From: Isoetes taiwanensis
Taxonomy: Eukaryota > Streptophyta > Lycopodiopsida > Isoetales > Isoetaceae
DNA length: 64,000 nucleotides
Direction: 5' to 3'
NCBI GenBank assembly: GCA_021234155.1
Contig: JAJEKV010000084.1
Span: 1,754,545-1,818,544, forward strand
The position numbers and the translations under genes are program-made. Position 1 is the first letter of the stretch. Each line of letters starts with the position of its first letter. Below are positions 43,501-53,382 of this stretch, piece by piece. Below the pieces are notes generated by a model. It saw nothing but the letters and a program-made list of their open reading frames with translations. It did no database searches and was not told the origin of the DNA.

Positions 43501-46500
43501 GCTATTAGGTCCCCCTTGTGCCTCCCTTCGAGTTGCACATCTACTCCTTGGCAATGTCATCGGTGTTCCTCCCGGTGCAATGGTGTTGACGATCTATATC
43601 CTCCTATTTGTACGTCAGCTCCGGTGTTTGTCGGCTATGGCACAACACGCTTTGCATCACATTCTAACTAAAGGTGTGCTGGTCGTTGATGCTTCGACAT
43701 TTCGGTCTGCTTCCTGATCCTGTTCTTGGGCGGTAATTGTTCCTCCTTCATGATACTTGAAGCTATTTGGAGGCGTCTCTTGAGGCTGTGCTCGATTCCT
43801 TTGGCTATACTCCTCTGGAGTTGTTCTCTTCTGCAGTTGTTCTTTGAATCGTCGATCCTTGGGTTCACCAAGTTGCATGCAAGTCCGCGTGCAAGTCATC
43901 GGCTCGGCTCGCCTAGTTGCTTCTCCATCGAGCTTCCAATCTTACTTGTTTGATCCCCTCGATCACATGGCTTGGACGTTGTCACGTTCCACAGTGCTAT
44001 GCCGTCTTCTTGTCTTGAGGTACCTTCCGGTGGCTTTGATTGTGTTCTCCAGTTTTGATCCGCCTGTTGCCTCTAGGGGGCTCGTGGAAGAAGTCGGTTG
44101 CTAGCACTTCTCTAGCTTTCAGTTCCTGACCTTTGTCCCTCTATGCATGTCGGTCTGGCAAGTAAAGCATCATGGCTCTCCTCCCTGCTGGCTATGTTGT
44201 CGGGATGATGGGTCCTTATATCTGCGCAACTTGACCCTTGAGTTGAAGAAGTACCTACCTTAGATATACTCTTGTCGTTGAATAGCCTGGCTATTATCTT
44301 GAACTCTCTTTTGCCGAAGGTGCTTCAGTTGCTATCCTCGTCGTTAAGGTGTCGAATGCTTCTACCTTGGGCGTTTGATGTCCCACATGTCGGAGGTATG
44401 ATCGGCTTCTTCTTTTCTAATTACTGGTAGGAGTACCTGACGAAGCCATCACCTAGTTGTTGAAGGCATATCTCCTCGTCGCGGTGCCTTTCGTATGTGC
44501 ATCTCCATCTAATACGCGTGTCATAGCGCATCACCTTATATTACCACAGGGTGGAATTATGGTCGTCGAGATGTTGCCTTCTTAGTTGGCTCGTTGATGT
44601 CGGGTTGTTCCTCCTTCTATTGTTGAGGCCACTCGTGTCATAAGTTCGTCAAGTGTTGCCGCTACCACAAGAGGTAGTGTTGCACCCTGACGATGTCCTG
44701 GTGCAGCGCTGATGATCTTGACATGACCGATGTTGTCTCTTATTCTGACATTGGGTGGACGAGCGGTCTTCTACTTGAGGGCACTTCCCTGAGTGTTTGG
44801 AATCGAAGGTTTGCTTGGGCTCTGGTCGTTTCTCCCTCGTACTTGCTCTTCCATTTTGATCTTGGGCTATAGGTGTGCTTCCTTGCTTCCTCCTTTGGTA
44901 GTCGAAGTGAAGGAGCTTCTTGATCTAAGCACTAAATCCGTAAAACATGACTCTAAACTCATGTTCCTCCACTATATATATGAACACCCGAGATATACAA
45001 TAGACATATACGCACTTACATTGGGATTTTAATTCATCCGCTTTTCCAAAACAACTACGAAGATCTACTTAAATGTTTATACTCCTTTAGGGTTTCCCCT
45101 CCTCCTATCGCGATTGATTCTTCGGTTTTGTTGCATCTTCTTCGTTCTGGTTGACTCCGGGATTCCTTGAGATGCTGCTACTATTGTTGACCTTCATGTC
45201 TGATCCGAGCTCGTCACCCCAAGTTGCGAAGAGTGTTCGTCGATGTGATCCCTTAAAAAAGATGCTCCTCCTTAATGTGTATGTCCGTTGTGAGGAATGC
45301 GGTGACCGCTCAACGTCCCTACATGCGGTGTGTCGTTGCAAGGTTGCCGATGTGCGGTGCCGTTGATCGCTTGAGTAGGATCACCTGGCTGTTGCAGTCG
45401 GGCATTCTTGAATGTCTTCGAAGCTTTGAGATCGTGGTCGGTAGACAGGCATTGTCATTCCTTCGCAGATTGAATTTCTGAGTGCGACTTCTGTTGCTTG
45501 GGCTTTGCTTCATTCCGAGGTGCCTCTCCTGTTCCTGGAAGTGTGGTCATCTCCATTGCATCTACCATAGCTCCTTCTGGTCGCCTTTGCGTGATTTGTA
45601 CCTGCTGGCTAGGCCGTCTCCTTCGTCCTTTGGGTCCCATCCATTCGAGTCTCGCACTCCTTGGCTGACGTAGTAAAGTCGTCCTTCCTTTGGTTTCTAG
45701 GTGTTTCTGGGTCCGGAATTCTTGTTCGAGCGGAATATTCTCCTCCTTGATCTTGCCCCTAATGTTGATATAGGCCTTCAAGTCGAAGATGTTCCTTCCC
45801 TGGTATACGTCTCCTCCCCCTCGTGGTCTCCTACTTTTTGGAACTGATGAAAGTTTTCCTGCTGGTGCAAGGGAGCTGGAAGCTCGTCCTGGTCAGCCTT
45901 AGGTGCTTTGTGGTTGCCTAGCTTGGTTGCTCCTTTTGTCGACGTTGCATGACATTCGCTTGAGCTGCTTGACATATCTATAATTTTCAAGTCTATGGAC
46001 ATTAGGACGTGTGGTATGGCATGAAATGAGGTTTGTTTTACAAGGCCCTCATGGTGTTTGAGGCATATTCTAAGGTCCTAGCAAAGTTGGTTTGGAGGGG
46101 GAGGGGGAGGTCCAATCTCTATACATGGAGTGACTTGGGCAGCTCTAGACTCTAGCTCCTTTCTAGGTATCCTGGCAATAGGGAGTGTCAATGTGGCGGC
46201 TATATAAGTCAAACTCTATTAGAAGGGCACAGAATTAGGTCAAGGGTTATGTCTTTGGCATGAGCAGAGGTGATGTAGGAACAGTTGAACTTGGGTTGCT
46301 ATGCTGAGGTCTAGATGACTATAACAAAGGGGTGTTCTTGAGCACTTCTATCTAGGAGTAAGGCATCAGTTTTGAGCCGAGAGCAATACTTGCAAGATAC
46401 TAATGGGGTATGCTTCTATTTACAAACAAACCACAGTTTGGAAAAACAATTCAAGGGTTTTGAGCAATTTCGGTCATTTTGAGCTGAGGTTTGACATTTC

Positions 46501-46613
46501 TAGTCTAATTTGACGTCATAAATGGATTCTAGACTATCTAACAGTCCTATTGCAACAAATTTCAGGCGATTTGGAGCTCTGTAGCTCAAGTTATGGAGGT
46601 TCAAAGTTTGGAT
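40552..46613. other. Interior of the LTR element, no recognised protein domain
   Basis: The right-hand 40.6-43.0 kb is AT-rich with no long frame. From about 43.6 to 46.0 kb the coding (minus) strand has consecutive short, very polar frames (43,899-43,657; 45,341-45,105; 45,781-45,455; 46,002-45,778) rich in Q, E, K, R and S. They may be remnants of one gag-like gene broken by frameshifts. No CCHC zinc knuckle and no pol motif were found. Confidence 0.5.
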
Positions 46614-46680
46614 GTCTCATGGTGTGCGCTGGGTGGCAAAACCAAAATCTGGTTTTTGGCCTGGGCGCATACCGTGAGAC
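46614..46680. repeat. 67-bp hairpin repeat, copy 1
   Basis: The ends are inverted repeats: GTCTCATGGTGTGCGC at the left and GCGCATACCGTGAGAC at the right, about 35 bases of loop. A near-identical copy in the same orientation lies at 47,184-47,250. The two flank the H3-like ORF. Confidence 0.85.
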
Positions 46681-46777
46681 ATTGGGCACTATTTGGCCTA
46701 CAAATGTCCAAATTTACTAAAACAAAGGGCAATTGTTGCTAATTCGACCTAATTAACATCAATTATGCACATATAAC

Positions 46778-47008
46778 TTACAACGAAACACTTTGTTCTC
46801 CTTTAATGTGGCTGGCGAGGTGCATGTCTTTCTTCATTAAGGTCACCCTCTTGGCGTGTACAGTGCAGACTGTTGAGTCTTCAAAATGTTGGACCAGCTT
46901 CTGCTCTGCTGCTTCTTGAACCTTGGCCTCCCGCTCTCGTTCTGCCCTCTCCTCTTCTTGTATCTCCCGCTCTATCTGCTCGTACACTTCTTGGATCTCT
47001 TCATCCAT
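46778..47008 (-). CDS. Histone H3 C-terminal-like ORF inside the LTR element
   Basis: The ORF has 76 codons from ATG to TAA. Residues ~1-30 form a highly charged Glu/Arg segment (MDEEIQEVYEQIEREIQEEE...) likely to be a coiled coil. From about residue 31 the sequence follows the histone H3 fold C-terminus: QEAAEQKLVQHFEDS, then HAKRVTLMKKDMHLA, then IKGE. I count roughly 25 of 43 positions identical to the canonical H3 alpha-2 end, loop and alpha-3 region. The H3 N-terminal tail and alpha-1 are missing, so it cannot form a nucleosome as it stands. It lies about 440 bp downstream of the primer site, where gag would start, between two copies of a 67-bp hairpin. Capture of a host H3 fragment is likely; whether it is translated is unknown. 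Confidence 0.65.
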   Translation of the reverse strand: MDEEIQEVYEQIEREIQEEERAEREREAKVQEAAEQKLVQHFEDSTVCTVHAKRVTLMKKDMHLASHIKGEQSVSL

Positions 47009-47183
47009 TGAACCCGGAGGTCCAATGTCCTCTTCCTCCAGTGCTTCCGTTGATCCCTGGGATCCCTACTCCTGGGCTGGCTGGGCCTAACTAATCTAAC
47101 TAATCTATCTAATTCTTACCTTAAAACTCGATCTAGCAGGTTAGCTCGTTACATCGTCATGTTTCAAGGTGATTATGACCCAT

Positions 47184-47250
47184 GTCTCACGGTGTGCGCT
47201 GGGAGGTAAAACCAGAATTTGGTTTTTGGCCTGGGCGCATACCGTGAGAC
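47184..47250. repeat. 67-bp hairpin repeat, copy 2
   Basis: The arms are GTCTCACGGTGTGCGC and GCGCATACCGTGAGAC (15 of 16 pairs). It differs from copy 1 (46,614-46,680) at only a few bases. Confidence 0.85.
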
Positions 47251-47445
47251 CTTTGTTACTTTAGGTCAAATTTTTTTTTCAACTTTTTAGTTTTCTTGGT
47301 TCTTCAATTCTTCTAACTGTTATTAGTTTAGCATATACTACAAAAATGAGAAAAATTTTCCCACTTTTTCGAGGTTTGAGAATCCTACTAAGTTAGTACT
47401 ACTGGGAGCATGGTCAGTGCTTTGCTCTTGGTCACCAAGAACATT

Positions 47446-47457
47446 GCTCTGATACCA
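47446..47457 (-). promoter_or_regulatory. Primer-binding site (initiator Met-tRNA)
   Basis: The minus strand reads TGGTATCAGAGC, the standard plant LTR-element primer site, one base from the end of the 5' LTR. Confidence 0.92.
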
Positions 47458-47458
47458 C

Positions 47459-48095
47459 TGTGACGTCCCCTACTCATATACGGTGCACTCACCGTATACG
47501 AAACAGGGCCCTCCACGTATCACTGCAACCTTGGTGAGTTCCAGTGGAAAGAATGAAGGGGTCATTTACCCTGTCTCCCTCAAAGCTGCGGAAGCGTAAA
47601 CATACATGTCAGTATACAACATCAACATCACATACCCATCTCGAAGGATGGCACATCACATATCTGCATAGACAAAGATCAGTACATCACATATAGAATC
47701 CTACTCAAGGGCACGACTGACGGCTTGGGTCTCCAGAGGTCATTGCAGACAGAATTCATGGCAAATGGATTTGGCTGGCATAAGAACATGGCTTAGGGTT
47801 GTCCACTCCATCCGCCCCTCCTGTGCACACTTTGCAGAGTAGGTTGAAAAGTGTTGGGACCTGACTGTAGCCCGCCGGATGCATAGCCAAGGGGGCTATT
47901 CCTGGGTTGCATCTCCCCAGTTCCGATGGGGCAGGTAGGGATCACTCCCTCTAGAGATCTACATGCTGACTCAAGGTGACTAGAGGGCCACTGCCCTTAT
48001 TCGACTTGAACCCAATGGAGAGTGACGCATCACTCCACGGGTGTCGAGCCCATGCCTTGCCCACATGTAGTGGCAAGCCATTACACCTAGTCTAG
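47459..48095 (-). repeat. 5' LTR (truncated)
   Basis: It matches the 3' LTR from its primer-site end for about 640 bases, up to about 'CCATTACACCTAGTC', then diverges. Relative to the 3' LTR it lacks a ~35-bp block after ATACGAA and has an extra ~18 bp (near 47,870). The rest of the LTR, including its promoter part, is missing. Confidence 0.85.
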
Positions 48096-48489
48096 GCCCA
48101 ACCGCGGGGTCTGCTCCTAGGTGCCCTCCAGAAGCGACAAATGCTACGCTGGAAAATTGCAGAGGCCACCAGCCACAAAGATATAGAAGAGAAGAGTCGA
48201 TCCAGCCCTCACTAGGTGGAACGAGAAGAAATCAACAGATGTTAAGACGAGCCGACACCAGGTGACTAGACTCAGAGGAGGGAGGGAGGGAAACTCTAGA
48301 ACCAACAGAATTCAGCTCAGAGGAAACACCGATGAGGAATGCTAATTCCCTCCCTCCGCACAGCAAGTTCTTTCGGCCGAGCTTTGGCGACGTGAGGGCG
48401 CTGCGGCATTTTTGCAGCTAAGGCGAGTCGCTGCACCTTAATCTAGCTAAATGCTAAGTTAGATTCCAATTTTTTTAAACCTAACATTG
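48096..48489. other. Unassigned junction sequence
   Basis: Between the truncated LTR and the LINE poly-T, no gene or repeat is recognised. A GGAGGGAGGGAGGG run (near 48,278) and its rough inverse CCCTCCCTCC (near 48,349) lie about 70 bp apart. Confidence 0.3.
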
Positions 48490-48967
48490 TTTTTTTTTTT
48501 TTGAAGGACGACAAGCTTTATTCACCAACTAAAAACTAGAGCAACATAAAATGCAAAGACAGGATTATAACCCTAGTGGATAAACCGATCTAACTGAGCA
48601 CAACCACCTGCCTATGCAAAAGAATGAATCCGAAGGTAAGTATGCCAGATCAGTACTTTCTTCTCTTGATCAAGAGAAGAACAATTGTAAGCCATAACAA
48701 TTTTATTTTGCGCCCAATGAAGAACAATCTCATCTGCACTATCTACGCCCTTAAAGATAAACAACCTCCTTCTCTTCCAGATTGACCATAAAAGCCAGCC
48801 ACATACGAGATGAAAAGCTCGTTTCCGTAGTGTGGGCCAAGCATCAGGATAGATAGCAAGCAAAATTTGCTGGCTAGATCGAGACGTGCCAAATAGGGTG
48901 AACAACCAAGACCATGCCTGCCGAAGCCGCTCACACAAGAAAAAACAATGCTCAATACTCTCAACCC

Positions 48968-48979
48968 GGACAGAGCTCT
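48968..48979. repeat. Target-site duplication of inner LINE, left copy
   Basis: GGACAGAGCTCT; the identical 12 bases occur at 50,941-50,952. Confidence 0.92.
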
Positions 48980-50940
48980 TTTTTTTTTTTTTTTTTTTTT
49001 TGAAGGACGACAAACTTTATTGAAACTCCAAGCCAAAAGCAAAATACAAATGCAGAGGCGGGAATAAAGTCTCAGAGGATAATCATGAACCACTGAGTAG
49101 AACCACCAGCCTATGCATAAGACAACACACTCAAATAGGACTCAAATATCAACGTCCTTGGGGGGAGCAAGCTTAAGAGCAATGGTAAGCCTTAACAATT
49201 CTAGCTTGTGCGTCCCGGAGGACAACTGCGGGAGGAATATCAAACCCCGAAAGATAGAGCGGTCTCAAGGCTTCGGATGGACCACAACAACCATCCTGAT
49301 GCTAAATGAAATGCTTGGCTCCGCAACTTATTCCAAGTATCCGGATAGACAGCCAGAAGCACTTGCTGACTTGTCAATGTCACATGAAAAAGAGAAAGCA
49401 GCCAAGACCAAACAGGCTGGAGATGAACACATAAAAAGAAACAATGCTCAATGGTCTCGTCCCTTTGCTTTGCAAAGGCGAGTGTCGACACTCGAGGATC
49501 AAATCTGTGGACAAGCACGTTCACACGAGGGCATCTGTGAAGAATCTGCCACCAAAGCACAGAGCCCAAGTCCACATACGTCTCCAATTAGGAAGTGAAA
49601 GCTGAAGGGACCACCTAGTGGATGGCGGAAGGATATCACTATTGACAAGCAGCCTATACATAGAATTCACAAGCCTATGCTCATGAATACTCTGGTGAGA
49701 AACCCACATGTACCCTTCAATAGCCTCTGGAGCAACCAATGGCAGAGTACTAGCAACCTTTTGCCAAATAGGTCTGTCCCATCGAGACAATGAGAATTTT
49801 GTTTGAAAGATTTGCCATGTCGCTAACTGGCCAGAATCATACCATGCCGCAATTGTCAAGATTCCTGCTAACCTCCAGCGCCGTTGAGTTAATGGATGAA
49901 CCGAGGCACAAAGTGGAAGATTATTTTCCACAGGTATCCACCAACAAGGGGCACTCAACTGATGACAAGCAACAAGATCCATCCGAAATAGGGTCCGTGT
50001 CGTCTCCCATGACTCCAGCAAGCCTTTCAAAAAAGGAGAGGCATTAGGAAAAGGGCATAGCTGATAAAAGAGACTCCAAGGAAGAAGCGGTTTTAATGAA
50101 GCTTCCCAAAAGGAACACAATGTGCAAGTGGATTTGCTTCACCAACCGCACTGTGTGAGTCAACCATATCCTTAAGGATCCTCCAAATGAATTTAGAAAT
50201 TAGAATCTTACTCTGCAAATGGAAGTCTGTCATACCCAAACCACCTGCAAATTTTGGCTTGGTGCATTTGGACCATGCAACCTTGACCACAGCATGCTCC
50301 TCAGTCCCACCCCAAATAAAATTACGGACAATCGTAACAATCACCTGAAATTTTGACTGAGAAGCCAGAAGGGCAGAGGCCATATAGACATGGGAATTAC
50401 TTAAAACATACTTAGCAACAGTTATTCGCGCTGGCAGAGAGAGCTTAGCAGTATTCCACCAAAACAAATGCTTATGTAACCCTTCAATGATAATATCCCA
50501 TGCATCAGAGGTAGAAATATGAATACCCACAGGTATACCAAGAAGTTTGGTAGCCTTCCCATGAGGAAGCACCTTCCAAGGAAAATCCGCAACACAAGAA
50601 GGCACAACCCCATCAAGCGTCCATAATGCAGAACACTTTGGCCAACCAACAAGAACTCCAGATGCTAAAGAGAAAGTATCAAGAAGAAGCTTTGCATTCT
50701 GAAGATTGTCTGTGTCAGCAACAAGAAAGAGGAACGTGTCATCAGCATACTGGTTACAAATTTCCTGTGAACCATCCTCCATACTCAACCCCTGCACTAT
50801 CCCATCCTGCATGGCCTTAGCAAATAGCTGTGAGAGGACATCAGCTACTATTGTGAACAAAAGTGGAGCTAATGGGCAACCTTGGCGAACACCTCGCCCA
50901 ACTGAGAAAACAGTGGCGAACACCTCGCCCAACTGAGAAA
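48980..50940 (-). mobile_element. Inner LINE, inserted in the outer LINE
   Basis: The poly-A (T-run 48,980-49,001) directly abuts one copy of the 12-bp target-site duplication. The 5' end at 50,940 abuts the other. The element is 5'-truncated in RT. Its last bases (5' end of the element) are a 26-base sequence present twice with a 31-bp period (50,884-50,909 and 50,915-50,940). It belongs to the family of the outer LINE, so a LINE landed in a sister copy. Confidence 0.92.
49240..50932 (-). pseudogene. Inner LINE ORF2 remnant (RT to zinc-binding C-terminus)
   Basis: Three frames cover one protein. 50,932-50,093 carries RT from FSVGRGVRQGCPLAP through NQYADDTFLFL (YADD at 50,749-50,738), LLGIPVGIHIS and ITVAKYVLSNSHVYMA to GGLGMTDFHLQ. 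50,120-49,521 carries the post-RT part (FPNASPFLKGLLES, WWIPVENNLPLCASVHPLTQ). 49,587-49,240 carries DETIEHCFFLCVHL and the following Trp-rich block. Frameshifts lie near 50,100 and 49,550. Endonuclease and the first RT blocks are missing because of 5' truncation, so it is inactive. Confidence 0.88.
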
Positions 50941-50952
50941 GGACAGAGCTCT
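50941..50952. repeat. Target-site duplication of inner LINE, right copy
   Basis: GGACAGAGCTCT, identical to 48,968-48,979. Confidence 0.92.
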
Positions 50953-50961
50953 GAAATCCGA

Positions 50962-52305
50962 TTATCCATTATGGACTAACCTGTTGACTCTGAGGCATCT
51001 ATGGATCACTTGCCACCACAAAACTACTACTTTGGGATGAAGCAGCTTATCCCATACCCATATCCAAACACTTCTCCATTGTGGCTGAGGGACCTGAAGA
51101 TGCCACCTATTAGATGGAGGCAGGATTTCAGAATGCAAAAGCAATTTATACACAGAAGACACAAACCGCCCTGGCTGGATATCCTGATGGCAACCCCATA
51201 CGACTACGTCAATCTGTGGACCAAAATCCTGTGGCAACAATGCAGCAATATGATTCCAGATTACTCTGTCCCATCTATATAACAAGAACTTTGTTCTAAA
51301 TGCTTCCCATAACATGAGATGATCAGACTCATACCAAGCTGCAGTAGTGCTTATACCAGCTGCTATCCATCGTCGTTGTGTCTTTGGATGAACAACCACA
51401 CTTAGAGGCACATTCTCTGGAGTGTCCTGCAAAGGAATCCACCAGCATGGAGTGGACAACTGAAGACATGCCTCAGGATTAATATGGAAAAGAGACCTGA
51501 CAGTGTCCCAAGCAGCAAGCAACCCCTTTAGAAAGGGAGAAGCATTAGGATACGGGTGCATATGATAAAGCAAAGCCCAAGGAAGGAGGGGCTTAATGGT
51601 GGCCTTATGAAATGGGAGACAATGCTGAATCGACTGCACCAACAACCTCAGGCCAGGAGAATCATCCTTACCAATGAAAATCCTCCAAATAAACTTTGAT
51701 ATCATCACCTTGCTTTGGAGGTGAAAATCCAACATACCAAGACCACCAGCTGCCTTAGGTCTAATGCATTTCGCCCAAGCTACCTTGACCACCGCTCCTA
51801 ACTCATTTCCACCCCAAATAAAATTTCTGACGATACGCACAATCTCCTCCATCTTACACTGCGGAGCTAATAGAGCAGACGCCATGTAGACATGAGTATT
51901 ACTAAGAACACATTTAGCCACAGTGATTCTACCGGGCATGGACAGTTCAGCTGTATTCCACCAAAACAAGTGCTTTTGCAACCCACTAATGATTTCATCC
52001 CAAGCATCTGAAGCAGAGACGTGAATTCCAACTGGGATACCAAGCAACTTTGTGGTATTGCCATGCAGAAGAATCTTCCATGGATAGTCCAAAATACAGG
52101 GAGGGATGGGACTATCCAACGTCCACAAAGCTGTACATTTTTGCCACCCTACAAGAACTCCTGATCCTACGGAGAATGTGTCGTCCTTGAGAACCATCGT
52201 CCATTGGGAGGCCTTGAATAACGCCATCTTGGGTAGCCACGGAGAAGAGCTGGGATAATACTTCTGCCACAATTGTGAAAAGCAAGGGTGCTAAGGGACA
52301 ACCAT
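50962..52305 (-). pseudogene. Outer LINE ORF2 remnant lacking the YADD motif
   Basis: An open frame of 436 codons (52,272-50,962) runs through the RT thumb and post-RT region: GSGVLVGWQKC, KLLGIPVGIHVS, GRITVAKCVLSNTHVYMA, GGLGMLDFHLQSKVMISKFIWR, YPNASPFLKGLL. Just 5' of it, GCPLAPLLFTIVAEVL and LPMDDGSQ lie in another frame (52,318-52,112). Compared with the inner LINE, about 28 codons between DGSQ and DTFS are absent at 52,182-52,186, including YADD. The deletion also shifts the frame. Copy A at 1-700 keeps this region in damaged form, so the loss is specific to this copy. Confidence 0.88.
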
Positions 52306-52858
52306 TAAGTTTGAACACTGTATACCTGTTATTTTCGAACCTCTTTTAAGACCAAACATTACAGTGGAAACTATATTGTGCTTTACCTATAGAATATGAT
52401 TCTTAAGGGATGCACTATTAGTATTCTGTGTGATAAAATAAAAAAGAGGCTAGTCTTGAATTCTTGATGATGCTTGGAGCAAGGGAATCAACTCTAGGAG
52501 TTATGATAGAGAATCCAATTGGAATTCATGAGAATATACACGAACCAATTAGCTATAATTGGTGTATTATTTAATTATGAGGCAAGGTCTCCAGAAATGC
52601 AAGAGTTAACCTGGGGTTGATCTTGCAATAGGACAAATAACATCTCTGATGAAAGATTAGAGTGTGAGGTAGGGTTGTTAGAAGCTTGCTTCTAATTAGA
52701 TCTATTGTATTAACTATCCTAACATATATAAGGCAGTCTCATTTTTTGTTTGAGAAATTAATATTTCTTTGAGGAGCTCTGGTATTGACACGTGTATATG
52801 GAACCTAAAACTAAAAAAAAAATGACCGTGAAACAAAAACTCCGTCCCCTGTTTCTTG
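52306..52858. other. Unassigned spacer
   Basis: No supported gene, repeat or RNA is visible. Sequence is AT-rich with short motif-free frames. Confidence 0.3.
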
Positions 52859-53131
52859 CTATGCAAGCAATCCGAGCTTTGGATTATGCTTCTTAAGGGC
52901 TTCTTCAGCTGTCTCCGGTGCAAGAAATTTTGCTGCTTCCGGTGAGGCTGGATCCACCGCAATAGCGGCCCTGGCAGGGCATGGATCCACTTTCAGAATT
53001 AATAAAAAATTTACGGGTGTTGATCGCATTTGATCAAAAGAAACTTCAGATTTAAGGCTCCAATCAGGAAAAACTGGGCCAGAAGCACGCGGTTGTTTGT
53101 GTTCTTCAAAGAATAAAAGTTGCAGATTCAT
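52859..53131 (-). CDS. Hypothetical protein, 90 residues
   Basis: The frame runs from ATG at 53,131 to the stop at 52,859 and is also open 11 codons upstream without ATG. It encodes MNLQLLFFEEHKQPRASG, a central SEVSFDQMRSTPVNFLLI, and an alanine/proline-rich end (CPARAAIAVDPASPEAAKF, ETAEEALKKHNPKLGLLA). Composition is protein-like and unlike the surrounding AT-rich DNA. I recognise no family. It is divergent from the carrier remnant starting at 53,383, with about 250 bp between. It may be a terminal piece of a gene whose other exons are lost. Confidence 0.35.
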   Translation of the reverse strand: MNLQLLFFEEHKQPRASGPVFPDWSLKSEVSFDQMRSTPVNFLLILKVDPCPARAAIAVDPASPEAAKFLAPETAEEALKKHNPKLGLLA

Positions 53132-53382
53132 GGCGCAAGACAGATCAGGTTTTGCAGAGCTCAATTACGGCAATCTATGCCCTAGCCTTTTATAAGAATA
53201 TATTAGGGTTCTTGAGCTGTACTTCTGACCGATTGAAAGCAAGAAAACTTTGGAAAACCAGAACCCATCAATCGTAGTTCCCTGGCTTGCTTCAACACTG
53301 CGCAAAAATCAGATTTGGTTTTTGGCAAAACTCAGATTTTGGAGCGCAGGGTTCTTGGGGAATTTTTAATTTCTTGATCGCC

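Larger units (their letters stand above)
38935..48095 (-). mobile_element. LTR retrotransposon without visible pol (LARD-like), 5' LTR truncated
   Basis: Long direct repeats flank ~6.9 kb. The copy at 38,935-40,537 is complete; that at 47,459-48,095 is partial. Read on the minus strand the LTR begins TGTGACGTTCC and ends GGGGACGTCACA. Right after the 5' LTR (one base gap) lies TGGTATCAGAGC at 47,457-47,446, an exact initiator-Met-tRNA primer site. Directly before the 3' LTR is a polypurine tract, AAGGTGGGGAGAA, at 40,550-40,538. Orientation and boundaries are therefore secure. The interior shows no aspartic protease, RT, RNase H or integrase motif on the coding strand, only short polar frames, so the element looks non-autonomous. 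It carries a histone-H3-like ORF at 46,778-47,008. LTR indels show it is not recent. Confidence 0.88.
48490..52305 (-). mobile_element. Outer LINE (same family as copies A and B), split by an inner LINE
   Basis: The 3' end is a poly-T (48,490-48,502) followed by the family's terminal GAAGGACGACA...TTTATT, giving minus orientation. The 3' part runs to 48,979 and contains the VESIEHCFFLCERL zinc-binding block. The 5' part runs from 50,941 to about 52,305. The two halves join cleanly at a 12-bp duplicated sequence that flanks the inner LINE. The copy is 5'-truncated at the GCPLAP block of RT. Confidence 0.9.

Noticed and set aside
43657..46002. Plus-strand frames rich in Leu, Cys and Ser inside the LTR element
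   Set aside because: They are shadows opposite polar minus-strand frames; the LTR signals show the coding strand is minus.
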